Shown here in pieces: positions 53,596 through 62,384 of a stretch of DNA of 64,000 bases (its first letter is position 1; each line of letters opens with the position of its first letter). The notes beneath the pieces are model-generated. The model was not told the origin of the DNA, did no database searches, and saw only the letters and a program-made list of their open reading frames with translations. This stretch comes from JB111 sp049856295 (GTDB taxonomy: Bacteria; Actinomycetota; Actinomycetes; Actinomycetales; Actinomycetaceae): the NCBI RefSeq assembly GCF_049856295.1, contig NZ_JBNDMZ010000013.1, forward strand, positions 1 to 64,000, written 5' to 3'. Position numbers and translations under genes: made by a program.

Positions 53596-53763
53596 ATGGC
53601 AGCGATGAAGCCGAGGACCGGGGACGGGCCGCTCGAGGTGACGAAGGAGGGACGCGGCATCGTCATGCGCGTCCCGCTCGAGGGCGGCGGCCGCCTGGTG
53701 GTCGAGCTCAACGCGACCGAGGCCGGTGAGTTGAGCGAGGCGCTCGCCGCCGTCGCCTCCTGA
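53596..53763 (+). CDS. DUF3117 protein
   Basis: 55 residues, MAAMKPRTGDGPLEVTKEGR then VMRVPLEGGGRLVVELN and a short helix. This matches the small actinobacterial DUF3117 family throughout its length; function unknown. ATG 53596 has GAGAGG about 7 bp upstream. It has its own promoter and terminator and so is probably transcribed alone. Confidence 0.92.
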   Translation: MAAMKPRTGDGPLEVTKEGRGIVMRVPLEGGGRLVVELNATEAGELSEALAAVAS

Positions 53764-53788
53764 CACCGACCGACGCCAGACACCCCAC

Positions 53789-53821
53789 CGACGGCCGGCC
53801 GCGCGACGCGGCCGGCCGTCG
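53789..53821 (+). terminator. terminator hairpin after the DUF3117 gene
   Basis: A 14-bp stem CGACGGCCGGCCGC (53789-53802), loop GCGAC, and its complement at 53808-53821, 25 bp after the stop. Confidence 0.75.
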
Positions 53822-53840
53822 GCGTCCCCGAAGGAGTCCC

Positions 53841-55517
53841 GTGCCCAGTGAACCGAGCGACACCCCCGTCGTCGACCTGCCGCCCGTCGGCCTTCCCGGG
53901 CTCGACGTCAGCGACCGGCCGTGGTCGGACGCGCTCGCCACGGACCCCGTGCCCGACGCCGTTGCCCTCCTCGTCGGTGCGGACGGCCCCGGACCGCGCG
54001 CCGGCGAGGTCGCCGAGCGCTACGGCATCGACCTCGAGGCCGAGCTCACCGACGGCACCGCGGGCAGCGTCCGCACCGTCCGGCTCCCGCGCATGCGCGA
54101 CGGCGTCGACGTGCCGTGGGCCGGACTGCCGGCCACCGTCCACCTCGTCCGCACCGGCGACGCCGGAGTCGCGGACCTGCGCGCCGCGGGCCTCGGGCTC
54201 GGTCGGGCGCTCGCGGGGGCGGCCTCCGGAGTCGTCGTCCTCGAGTCGGCTCGGGCCGCCGACCCGGCGGGCACGGCGGACCCGATCGGCCCCGACGACG
54301 CAGCGACCGAGCAGCCCGCCGGCGACCCGGCCGTCCCCGCGGCCCCTGCGGATGCCGTGGCGGCCCTCGCGGCCGGCCTGTGGCTCGACGCCTACCGGCT
54401 GCCGACGCGCGCGCGCACGAGCTCCGCGAAGCCCCCGGTCGGGGCGGTCGAGCTGCTCGTGCCCGGCTGGTCGGAGGGGACCGACGTGCCGGCCGCCGCG
54501 CGCGAGTCCGTCACCGCCACCCACCACGCGCGGGCGCTGACGGCGACCCGCTCGACCGTCAAGAACCCCGCGTGGACGGCCGCGGCCGCGCAGCACCTCG
54601 TCGACGGGCTCGAGCCGGAGGTCAGGGCGCGCGTGAGCGTCGACGTCCAGGACGAGGCGCGCCTCGCGGAGCGCGGGGCCGGCGCGATCCTCGCCGTCGG
54701 GGCCGGGTCGCCCACGCCGCCGCGGCTCGTCACCGTCACCTACACGCCCGCGTCGCCCGTCGGTCGCCGGGTCGCGCTCGTCGGCAAGGGCATCACGTTC
54801 GACACCGGCGGCCTGTCGAAGAAGCCGACCGACGGCATGCTGACGATGTCGACGGACATGGCGGGCTCGGCGGTCGTCCTCGCCACCGTCCTCGCGGCCG
54901 CCCGGCTCGGCCTGCCGCACACCGTCACCGCCGTGCTGCCGCTCGCGGAGAACGCATTCGGCGGCGGCGCCTACCGCCCCGGCGACGTCGTGCGCACGCT
55001 GTCCGGCCGCACCGTGGAGATCGGCAACACCGACGCCGAGGGCCGCCTCGTCCTTGCCGACGGACTGACGCACGCGATCGACGTGGCCGACCCGGACACG
55101 ATCCTCGACGTCGCGACCCTCACGGGAGCCGCCAAGATCGCGCTGGGGACGACGGTCTCGGCGCTGTTCGCCACCGACGACGCGCTGGCGGAGGAGCTGG
55201 CCGCCGCCGGTGACGCCGCGGGGGAGAAGGTGTGGCGCCTGCCGATGCCCGACGACTCCGAGGCGGCACTCGACTCCGACCTCGCCGACGTGCGGCAGAC
55301 CCCGCGCGCCGACGTCCACGCCGTGGGCGGCACGATCTTCGCCGCCATGTTCCTGCGCCGGTTCACCCAGGGGCGCCGGTGGGCGCACCTCGACATCGCT
55401 GGGACCGGCCGGTCGACGGGTGGGAAGCGGCTCGCCACGGGCGCGCCGACCGGGGTGGGCGCCGCGCTGCTCGTGCACTGGCTCGTGGGCCTCGGTCCGG
55501 ACGGGCGCGAGGCCTGA
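53841..55517 (+). CDS. pepA: leucyl aminopeptidase (M17)
   Basis: A 558-residue two-metal aminopeptidase. The N-terminal domain (about 1-290) is variable. The catalytic domain shows the lysine/metal site VGKGITFDTGGLSKKP, MSTDMAGSAVV, VLPLAENAFGGGAYRPGDVV and the signature NTDAEGRLVLADGLT. It is slightly longer than the usual 480-510 because of an Ala/Asp-rich insert near 140-165. GTG 53841 follows GAAGGAG. It cleaves N-terminal residues in peptide turnover. Confidence 0.94.
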   Translation: MPSEPSDTPVVDLPPVGLPGLDVSDRPWSDALATDPVPDAVALLVGADGPGPRAGEVAERYGIDLEAELTDGTAGSVRTVRLPRMRDGVDVPWAGLPATVHLVRTGDAGVADLRAAGLGLGRALAGAASGVVVLESARAADPAGTADPIGPDDAATEQPAGDPAVPAAPADAVAALAAGLWLDAYRLPTRARTSSAKPPVGAVELLVPGWSEGTDVPAAARESVTATHHARALTATRSTVKNPAWTAAAAQHLVDGLEPEVRARVSVDVQDEARLAERGAGAILAVGAGSPTPPRLVTVTYTPASPVGRRVALVGKGITFDTGGLSKKPTDGMLTMSTDMAGSAVVLATVLAAARLGLPHTVTAVLPLAENAFGGGAYRPGDVVRTLSGRTVEIGNTDAEGRLVLADGLTHAIDVADPDTILDVATLTGAAKIALGTTVSALFATDDALAEELAAAGDAAGEKVWRLPMPDDSEAALDSDLADVRQTPRADVHAVGGTIFAAMFLRRFTQGRRWAHLDIAGTGRSTGGKRLATGAPTGVGAALLVHWLVGLGPDGREA

Positions 55518-55572
55518 GCCCGGTGGGTCGGACCTGTGTCGGCCGGACCTGTGTCGGCCGGACCCGCGTCGG

Positions 55573-56205
55573 TCAGACCCGGACGGCCGCGACCACGCCG
55601 GTGCCGGCGGTGAGCAGGGTCGGCAGGAGGCGCTCGTCGTCCCGCACGGAGCGGACGAGCTCGCGCGCGGTGACGGTCGTGTCGTCGCGGCGTGCCGGGT
55701 CGGCGACGCGGTCACCGGCGAGCGCGCCGGAGACGACGAGGACGCCGCCGGGACGCAGGAGGCGGACGGCCTGCTCGACGCACTCCGGTGCCTCGGCCGG
55801 GTCGCCGTCGACGTGGACGAGGTCGTAGGCGCTGTCCGCCAGGCGCGGCGCCACGTCGAGCGCGCGGCCCGAGATCAGGCGGGTGCGGGCGGGACGAACG
55901 CCGAACGCGAGGAACGACTCGCGGGCCGAACGCTGGTACTCGCCCTCGACGTCGATCGTGGTGAGGACGCCGTCGGACGGCATGCCGGCGAGGAGCCAGA
56001 GGCCCGAGACCCCGGTGCCGGTGCCGATCTCGGCGACGGCCTTGGCCCGGACGGTCGCGGCGAGCAGCCGGAGGACCGCGCCCGTCCCGGCGGAGACCGG
56101 CCCGACGCCGAGCTCCTCGGAGCGCGCACGCGCCTGGGTGATGACCTCGCCCTCGGCGGCGAACTCCTCCGCGTAGGCCCACGACTGCGCCTTGTCGACC
56201 GACAT
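55573..56205 (-). CDS. O-methyltransferase (class I SAM)
   Basis: A 210-residue SAM-dependent O-methyltransferase. SAM motif I is VAEIGTGTGVSGLWLLAG; the Asp block YDLVHVDGD lies later. It resembles mycobacterial Rv1220c, which likewise lies divergent beside the sigE-htrA region. The ATG at 56205 has GGAAGGGAGGACC in front and is preferred to an upstream start in a repeat-poor frame. The acceptor substrate is unknown. Confidence 0.9.
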   Translation of the reverse strand: MSVDKAQSWAYAEEFAAEGEVITQARARSEELGVGPVSAGTGAVLRLLAATVRAKAVAEIGTGTGVSGLWLLAGMPSDGVLTTIDVEGEYQRSARESFLAFGVRPARTRLISGRALDVAPRLADSAYDLVHVDGDPAEAPECVEQAVRLLRPGGVLVVSGALAGDRVADPARRDDTTVTARELVRSVRDDERLLPTLLTAGTGVVAAVRV

Positions 56206-56556
56206 CCGGTCCTCCCTTCCCACGGCACGGCGTGCCGGACTGCGTCCGATCGTAGGCGGGCGCCCCACGTGGTGCCGGGAGGCGGGCCGGGGACGGGGTG
56301 AGGGCCGGGGGTGGGAACCGGGTGCGAGGAGCGGGCCACGAGGGGGCCCGGTGGTGGTGTGAGGTCCGAGGGGGGAGACGGCTCACGACGGGCCCGGTGG
56401 TGGTGCGAGGTCCGAGGGGGAGACGGGTCACGACGGGCCCGGTGGCGGGTGTCGCCCGGGGCGGGGACCAGGCGCAGGACGGGGAGCGCTCACCGTGCGT
56501 CCGCACCCGCGGGGGCGCCCGCGGCGATACCGTAAGCCCGGACGAAGGAGGGTCAC
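56206..56556. other. 351-bp gap between the methyltransferase and htrA
   Basis: No gene is supported. It holds the tandem repeats at 56344-56434 and a possible -10, TACCGT (56528-56533), with GAAGGAG at 56544-56550 for htrA. In mycobacteria and many actinobacteria sigE and its anti-sigma gene rseA sit in this position; neither is here. Confidence 0.6.
56344..56449. repeat. two 45-46-bp tandem repeats plus a partial third
   Basis: Units starting GGGCCCGGTGGTGG begin at 56344, 56390 and 56435 (periods 46 and 45). Each full unit contains GAGGTCCGAGGGGG and TCACGACGGG with few changes; the third stops after about 15 bases. Confidence 0.8.
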
Positions 56557-58632
56557 ATGGCCGACGAGAGACAGTTCCCCGCCGGGCCGGGTCGAGGCGA
56601 CGACGCGCAGCACCCGGACGGGCGCCAGGGCCAGGACGGCCCGACGCAGGGGGGCCCGTACTCGCGGTTCGCCCCGCCCACGGACGACGGCGACGAGCCT
56701 GGCGGCCGGCACGCCCAGGGGGCGCCCGCCGGTGACCCCGGCCCCGCCCAGCGACCGGCCAACCCGGCGCGTCCCGTGGGGATGCCGCGGGACCGCGCCG
56801 ACAACGGCGACGGCCGGTGGATGCCCTCCGGTGCGCGCCAGCCGATGCCCTCGGCGCGCCCCACCGGCACCGGCACGCACGAGGTCGGTGGCCGACCAGA
56901 CTCCCCGATGGCGGGGTCCCCCGAGAGCGGGGCCACACGCCCCTTCCAGGGTGCTCCCGGCGAGAGCGGCCCCACCCCCGGTGGGCCCGGAGCGGCCCCC
57001 GGTCCGTACGGGCAGGGGGCGGCCGGCTCCGCCGCCCCGGGCCCGGGGGCCACGGGACCTGGCGCTCCTGCGTACACCTCGCCGAGCAACGGCTCGGCGG
57101 CCCACGGCGTGCCCTCCGCCGGTGCACCCGGCGCGGGCAGCTCCGAGACCACCCGGCCCGCGGGGCAGCCCGAGGCGGGCCCCGGTGGGGGTTCGTCGTC
57201 GTCCTTCTCCGGCTCCGCCGGTCCCACCGCGGCGGGAGTGGGCGCGGCCGCGGCCGGTTCGGGCTCCCCGGCGTCGGCCGCCGGCGCGGCGCACCAGCCC
57301 GGGCACGGCTTCGCGGCGCCCGTCGGGTCGCCCGGTCAGCCTGACCGGTCCGGCTCCTCGTTCGGCGGGTTCGGCAGCCCGTCGGCCCCCGGCAGCGGCT
57401 TCGGTGGCGGCTCCGGTGCGGGCCCGGGTTCCGGCTTCGGCGCCGGGTCGGGCGCAGCCGGTGGCTCGGGCTACGGCGCCGACCGCAGCGCGTCCGCGGG
57501 AGACGGCGGAGGCTCCGGCCGGTCGCAGCGCCGGGGCGTGGCCGTGCCGGTCGTCGCCCTCATCACGGCGGTCGCGCTGCTGGCGGGCCTCGTGCTCGGC
57601 GCGCTCGGCGGCCGCTGGCTGCTGTGGGACGAGTCGAGCGCCGTGATCGGCGAGGACGACTCCGAGGAGTCGGATCCGCCCGAGTCCGCGAGCGGGGCGG
57701 TCGGGGTCGACCGGCCCGACGCGTCGGTCGCCCAGATCTCGGACATCGCGCTCGCCTCGACCGTCTACATCGAGGCCCGCAACGGCCAGGTCGGCGGCTC
57801 CGGCACGGGGATGATCTACTCCGAGGACGGCCTCATCGTGACGAACAACCACGTGGTCGAGCCCGCGCTGGACGGTGGCCAGCTCACCGTGACGTTCCAC
57901 GACGGGACGCAGGAGGAGGCCGAGCTCGTGGGCCGCTCGCCGGGATACGACCTCGCGGTCCTCCAGGTCCCGCGCGAGGGCCTCACGCCGCTCGTGCTCG
58001 CCGACTCGGACGAGGTCGTCGTCGGCGACCTGGTCATCGCCGTCGGCGCCCCGCTCGGTCTCACCGGCACGGTGACCGCCGGGATCATCTCCGCGCGGAA
58101 CCGGCCCGTCACCGCGGGCGATCCCGGCGACGAGAGCTACATCAACGCCCTGCAGACCGACGCCGCGATCAACCCCGGCAACTCGGGCGGGCCGCTGCTC
58201 AACTACGACGGCGAGGTCGTCGGCATCAACTCGGTCATCTACTCCAGCGGCGAGGGCGGCGCGGGCAGCATCGGTCTCGGCTTCGCGATCCCCGCCAACC
58301 AGGTCGAGACCACCGTCGGCCAGCTCATCGAGGACGGCACGGCCTCGTTCGCCCAGATCGGCATCAGCCTCGACCCGAGCTACTTCGGTGAGGGCGTGCG
58401 GGTCGTCGAGGACGAGGACGGCGTGGTCCCCGACGGACCGGGTGACGACGCGGGCATCGAGCCCGGGGACATCATCACCGCGTTCGACGGCACGCCCGTG
58501 ACCGAGCCGTCGGAGGTGATCGTGTTCGTCCGCTCCCACCAGGGCGGTGACGTCGTCACGCTCACCATCGAGCGCGACGGCGAGGAGCAGGAGGTCGACG
58601 TCACCCTCGCAGAGGTCGAGGAACCCCTCTGA
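56557..58632 (+). CDS. htrA: HtrA/DegP-type membrane-anchored serine protease
   Basis: A 691-residue envelope protease for damaged proteins. The first 325 residues are a Gly/Pro/Ala-rich, probably disordered, cytoplasmic region. One membrane helix follows (about 329-351), then the extracytoplasmic trypsin-like domain with the triad H432 (NNHVVE), D465 (GYDLAVL) and S543 (NPGNSGGP). A PDZ domain lies at about 590-685 (GDDAGIEPGDIITAFDGTPV). The order matches mycobacterial HtrA (Rv1223). ATG 56557 follows GAAGGAGGG. tatB comes next, 52 bp on. Confidence 0.95.
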   Translation: MADERQFPAGPGRGDDAQHPDGRQGQDGPTQGGPYSRFAPPTDDGDEPGGRHAQGAPAGDPGPAQRPANPARPVGMPRDRADNGDGRWMPSGARQPMPSARPTGTGTHEVGGRPDSPMAGSPESGATRPFQGAPGESGPTPGGPGAAPGPYGQGAAGSAAPGPGATGPGAPAYTSPSNGSAAHGVPSAGAPGAGSSETTRPAGQPEAGPGGGSSSSFSGSAGPTAAGVGAAAAGSGSPASAAGAAHQPGHGFAAPVGSPGQPDRSGSSFGGFGSPSAPGSGFGGGSGAGPGSGFGAGSGAAGGSGYGADRSASAGDGGGSGRSQRRGVAVPVVALITAVALLAGLVLGALGGRWLLWDESSAVIGEDDSEESDPPESASGAVGVDRPDASVAQISDIALASTVYIEARNGQVGGSGTGMIYSEDGLIVTNNHVVEPALDGGQLTVTFHDGTQEEAELVGRSPGYDLAVLQVPREGLTPLVLADSDEVVVGDLVIAVGAPLGLTGTVTAGIISARNRPVTAGDPGDESYINALQTDAAINPGNSGGPLLNYDGEVVGINSVIYSSGEGGAGSIGLGFAIPANQVETTVGQLIEDGTASFAQIGISLDPSYFGEGVRVVEDEDGVVPDGPGDDAGIEPGDIITAFDGTPVTEPSEVIVFVRSHQGGDVVTLTIERDGEEQEVDVTLAEVEEPL

Positions 58633-58670
58633 CCCCTGGGGCGGGGCCGGGACCCGGGACCCGGCCCGCC

Positions 58671-58676
58671 TAGGAT
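58671..58676 (+). promoter_or_regulatory. -10 box TAGGAT for tatB
   Basis: TAGGAT ends 8 bp before the ATG at 58685, giving tatB its own near-leaderless transcript besides any read-through from htrA. Confidence 0.45.
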
Positions 58677-58684
58677 GGTGCGTC

Positions 58685-59146
58685 ATGGGGATCAGCGGGA
58701 GCGAGCTCGTCGTCCTGCTGCTCGTGGGCTTCCTCGTCGTCGGCCCCGAGAAGCTCCCCGAGCTCTCCCGTCAGCTCGCCCGCATCGTGCGCAAGGTCGC
58801 CGCGGTCGCCCGCGACACCGGGGACAAGGTCCGTGCCGAGCTCGGCGACGACCTCGAGGATCTCAAGTCGCTCGACCCGCGCCAGTACGACCCGCGCCGG
58901 ATCGTCGCCGACGCGATGAAGGAGCCTGCGCGCACCGCGGGCCGGGCCGGCACCGCTACGGGTGCCGGCTCGAGCGCCGCCGCCACGGGTTCGGCGGCGG
59001 GCGTCACGGCGACCGCGAGCTCGGGCGCGGGCCCGGGACAGTCGCGCGGGACCGGGGCAGTGTCCGCGGCCGGCGCCGATGAGCGACGCCGCCCCGACCC
59101 CTTCGACCAGGCGCGGCCGGCGCCCCACGACCCCGACGCGACCTGA
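58685..59146 (+). CDS. tatB: Sec-independent protein translocase TatB
   Basis: 153 residues. One N-terminal membrane helix (about 5-21, ELVVLLLVGFLVVGPEKLPE) ends in the Gly-Pro hinge and amphipathic helix typical of TatA/B; the longer charged region KVRAELGDDLEDLKSLDPRQYDP-like (about 45-70) marks TatB. The tail is Ala/Gly-rich and disordered. It receives twin-arginine substrates with TatC, which is not in this window. Convergent with mrp, 22 bp apart. Confidence 0.9.
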   Translation: MGISGSELVVLLLVGFLVVGPEKLPELSRQLARIVRKVAAVARDTGDKVRAELGDDLEDLKSLDPRQYDPRRIVADAMKEPARTAGRAGTATGAGSSAAATGSAAGVTATASSGAGPGQSRGTGAVSAAGADERRRPDPFDQARPAPHDPDAT

Positions 59147-59168
59147 CCCCGTCGCCGGCCCGAGCGGG

Positions 59169-60302
59169 TCAGACCGGCGTGACGCCCAACGAGCGGCCGG
59201 CGAGGCCGCGCGCCCGGGTGCCCAGCGTCGCCGCGAGGTCGAGCAGGGCGCCGGTGGCGGGGGAGGATGCCGCGTCGCCGGACAGCGTGGCCGGGACGCC
59301 GGAGTCGCCGGACTCGCGGATCGCCACCTCGAGGGGCAGCTGCGCGAGCAGCGGCACGTCGTAGCCGAGGGTCTCGCTCAGCCGCGTCGCGGTCTCCCCG
59401 CCGCCGCCCGAGCCGAACAGCTCGGTGCGCGAGCCGTCCGGGCCGTCGAACCAGCTCATGTTCTCGACCACGCCGACCACCTTCTGGCGGGTCTGGGTCG
59501 CGATCGTGCCGGCGCGCTCGGCCACCTCGGAGGCCGCGACCTGCGGCGTGGTGACGACGAGGATCTCCGAGCCGGGCAGCAGCTGGGCCACGGAGATCGC
59601 GATGTCGCCGGTCCCGGGCGGGAGGTCGAGGAGCAGGACGTCGAGGTCGCCCCAGAAGACGTCGGCGAGGAACTGCTGGAGCGCGCGGTGCAGCATCGGT
59701 CCGCGCCACACGACCGGGCTGCGGTCCTGGACGAACATGCCGATCGAGATGACCTTCACGTCGTGCGCGACCGGCGGGAGGATCATGTCGTCGACCTTGG
59801 TCGGCGGCAGCTCGACCCCGAGCATGCGCGGGATGGAGAAGCCGTAGATGTCGGCGTCGAGCACCCCGACCTTGAGGCCGGTCGCCGCCATCGCGGTGGC
59901 GAGGTTCGCGGTGACCGTCGACTTGCCGACGCCGCCCTTGCCGGACGTGACCGCGTAGATGCGGGTGAGGCTGCCGGGCTTGCTGAAGGGGATCTCCGGC
60001 TCCGGCGTGCCGCCGCGGAGCTGCGTCTTCAGCTCCTTGCGCTGCTCGTCGGTCATCACGCCCATCGCGACCCGGACGCCGCTCACACCCTCGAGCGCGG
60101 CCACGGCGTTCGTCACGTCCCGGGTGATCGTGTCCTTGAGCGGGCAGCCCGCGGTGGTGAGGTCGATGCCGACCTCGACCTCGCCCGACTCCTCGATCTC
60201 GATGCTGCGCACCATCCCCAGCTCGGTGATGGGGCGGCGGATCTCGGGGTCGATCACCGTGGTCAGCTCGGCGCGGACGGTCTCGACGGTGGGGGCGGTC
60301 AT
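59169..60302 (-). CDS. mrp: Mrp/NBP35-family Fe-S carrier ATPase
   Basis: 377 residues. The N-terminal DUF59/MIP18 domain (about 1-90; TTVIDPEIRRPITELGMV, then GCPLKDTI) precedes the deviant Walker A loop SGKGGVGKSTVTANLA near 115. It also has DADIYGFSIPRMLG and LLLDLPPGTGD. The usual CxxC of NBP35 homologues is not obvious (VVGVENMSWF-like block has no cysteines), so cluster binding is uncertain. It assembles or carries Fe-S clusters. ATG 60302 overlaps the DUF1003 stop by 4 bp. Confidence 0.92.
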   Translation of the reverse strand: MTAPTVETVRAELTTVIDPEIRRPITELGMVRSIEIEESGEVEVGIDLTTAGCPLKDTITRDVTNAVAALEGVSGVRVAMGVMTDEQRKELKTQLRGGTPEPEIPFSKPGSLTRIYAVTSGKGGVGKSTVTANLATAMAATGLKVGVLDADIYGFSIPRMLGVELPPTKVDDMILPPVAHDVKVISIGMFVQDRSPVVWRGPMLHRALQQFLADVFWGDLDVLLLDLPPGTGDIAISVAQLLPGSEILVVTTPQVAASEVAERAGTIATQTRQKVVGVVENMSWFDGPDGSRTELFGSGGGGETATRLSETLGYDVPLLAQLPLEVAIRESGDSGVPATLSGDAASSPATGALLDLAATLGTRARGLAGRSLGVTPV

Positions 60303-60928
60303 GCCTCCATGGTAGGCAGCCCCGGGCCCCGATCCTGGTGGCTCTGGTCACCCGCGGGTGCGGAGTCGCCCACCGGGGGTTCGTCGTCGGACATATCGCC
60401 CCCGGCCCGGCCACGCAGCTCGGTGACCTCCCGCTCGAGCTCGACGATCCGCCGGTCGCGGTCGGCCACCTCCTCGGCGAGGAGGTCGCGCAGCTCGGAG
60501 CGGACGAAGTCGCGGGTGGCGACCTCGCCGACCGCCATCCGCAGCGAGGCGATCTCGCGGGTGAGGTACTCCGTGTCCGCGAGCGTGCGCTCCGCGCGCT
60601 GGCGATCCTGCTCGGCCGAGACCCGGTCGCGGTCCACCTGCCGGCTCTGCGCGAGCAGGATGAGCGGCGAGGAGTAGGAGGCCTGCAGCGAGAGCATGAG
60701 CGTGAGCAGGGTGAACCCGAACTCCTGGGAGTCGAACCGCCAGGCCACGGGCGCGAACGAGTTCCACACGAGCCAGACCGTGACGAACACGGTGAGGTAG
60801 ACGAGGAATCGGGGCGTGCCGAAGAAGACGGCCACCGACTCGGAGACGCGGCCGACCTTGTCCGGGTCGGACGGGCGCCGCGTGAACCAGGGGCGCCGGC
60901 TGGTGGGGGTGTCGAGCCGGTCAGTCAT
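60299..60928 (-). CDS. DUF1003 membrane protein
   Basis: 209 residues with two membrane helices (about 41-60 and 71-90) around LVYLTVFVTVWLVWNSF and FGFTLLTLMLSLQASYSSP, the DUF1003 core, followed by DRVSAEQDRQRAERTLAD and a coiled coil to about 170. Function unknown; it is often found beside MgtE_N/CBS proteins and Mrp, as here. Both ends overlap their neighbours (8 bp upstream, 4 bp downstream), so the three genes form one operon. Confidence 0.92.
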   Translation of the reverse strand: MTDRLDTPTSRRPWFTRRPSDPDKVGRVSESVAVFFGTPRFLVYLTVFVTVWLVWNSFAPVAWRFDSQEFGFTLLTLMLSLQASYSSPLILLAQSRQVDRDRVSAEQDRQRAERTLADTEYLTREIASLRMAVGEVATRDFVRSELRDLLAEEVADRDRRIVELEREVTELRGRAGGDMSDDEPPVGDSAPAGDQSHQDRGPGLPTMEA

Positions 60929-62231
60929 CGGTGCGCCGCTCCTCCACGCTCTCGTCCATGGCCTCGTCGGTCACGTCCTCGTCGGCCTCGCGCCAGTCCT
61001 CCGGCAGGAGGTGGTCGAGGACGTCGTCCACGGAGACGGCGCCGAGCAGGCGGCCGTCCTCGTCCCCCACCGGCAGGGCGGTGAGGTTGTAGGTCGCCAG
61101 CAGGCGGGTGACCTTGCCCAGGCCGTCGGTCGGCAGCACCGGGTCGATGTCCTTGTCGAGGATCGTGCCCACCGGAGTGGTCGGCGGCTCGCGCAGCGCG
61201 CGCTGGAGGTGGACCACGCCGAGCAGCCGGCCCGTCGGGGTCTCGAGCGGGGGGCGGGCGATGAACGTCAGGGCGCCGAGGGCGGCCGGGACGTCGCTGC
61301 GCCGCGCGTGGGCGAGCAGGGTCGCCACGGTCGCCTCCGGCGGGAGGATGACGGGCTCGGTCGTCATCAGACCACCGGCGGTGTGCTCGTCGTAGGCCAG
61401 GAGCCGGCGCACGTCCTCGGCCTCCTCGGGCTCCATCCGCTCGAGCAGGGTCGCGGCCGTGGTCTCGGGCAGCTCGGACATGAGGTCGGCGGCGTCGTCG
61501 GGCTGCATGACGTCGAGGACGTCGGCCGCCCGCTCGAGGTCGAGCCCGGAGACGATGTGCACCCGGTCGTCCTCGCCGAGCTCCTCGAGGACGTCGGCCA
61601 GCCGCTCGTCGGGCAGGTGCCGCGCCACGTCGAGGCGCCGCTGGTCGGGCAGGTCGTGGAGGACGTCCGCGACGTCGGCCGGCTTGAGGTCGGTGAGCTG
61701 CGCGAGCAGAGACTCGGTGCCCTGGGCGAGCGCGGCGCCCGTCAGGCCGGTCACCTCGTCGATCCCGACGACGAGGGTCTCCCCGCGCTGGAAGGTCGCG
61801 CGCGGCCTGATCCGCCGCACGAACAGCTTGGTGGCGAGCCAGTCGCGGTTGCGCTGCTGCTCGATCGCGATGTCGAGGACCGACGCGTCGCCCGACCCGT
61901 CCGTCAGCGTGACGCGGCGGTCGAGCAGCTCGCCGACCACCTGGCGCTCGGCCATCCGGGCCTGGAACCGGCGCAGGTTGAGCAGCCCGGTGGTGATGAC
62001 GGCCCCGGGCTCGATCGCCGTCACCCGGGTGAGGGGGACGAAGATGCGGCGCCGGCCGGGCACCTCGACCACGAGCCCGACGGCGCGGGGCGCGGCGCGG
62101 ACGCGGGTGAGCAGGACGACGTCACGGACCCGTCCCACCTGGTCACCGATCGGGTCGAACACGGTGGTGCCGGCGAGGCGGGCCACGTAGACGCGCGCGA
62201 CGTTGGTCGGGCGGGGCGTGGTGGCTGACAC
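60921..62231 (-). CDS. MgtE N-terminal/CBS-domain protein without transporter domain
   Basis: 436 residues. A PRC-barrel-like start (FDPIGDQVGRVRDVVLL), a second such region near 95-160, an MgtE_N superhelix (LTDLKPADVADVLHDLPDQR through LERMEPEEAEDVRRLL, about 185-290) and two CBS domains (about 292-420). The five-helix MgtE channel is missing, so it cannot carry Mg2+ alone. It may act as a Mg2+ or nucleotide sensor for the DUF1003 partner. GTG 62231 was chosen because the fold starts at once; a longer frame upstream shadows the next gene. Confidence 0.88.
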   Translation of the reverse strand: MSATTPRPTNVARVYVARLAGTTVFDPIGDQVGRVRDVVLLTRVRAAPRAVGLVVEVPGRRRIFVPLTRVTAIEPGAVITTGLLNLRRFQARMAERQVVGELLDRRVTLTDGSGDASVLDIAIEQQRNRDWLATKLFVRRIRPRATFQRGETLVVGIDEVTGLTGAALAQGTESLLAQLTDLKPADVADVLHDLPDQRRLDVARHLPDERLADVLEELGEDDRVHIVSGLDLERAADVLDVMQPDDAADLMSELPETTAATLLERMEPEEAEDVRRLLAYDEHTAGGLMTTEPVILPPEATVATLLAHARRSDVPAALGALTFIARPPLETPTGRLLGVVHLQRALREPPTTPVGTILDKDIDPVLPTDGLGKVTRLLATYNLTALPVGDEDGRLLGAVSVDDVLDHLLPEDWREADEDVTDEAMDESVEERRTDD

Positions 62232-62384
62232 GCGTCGAAGCGTAACCGCGGCCGTGCGGGCGGCGCCGGGGACGGGCCGTGATGACGCGGGGAGCGGGGC
62301 GCGGTCACGCCGGGAGCGGAGCGTTGTTTCGCCGGGAGTGGAGCGCGGTGGCGGCCCGGCCGCGCCGGGCGGGATACTGGACCC

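Noticed and set aside
56344..56449. Tandem repeats as a possible CRISPR array
   Set aside because: Only two full units in direct tandem, without unique spacers, and no cas genes in the window. The same holds for the 22-bp array at 1226.
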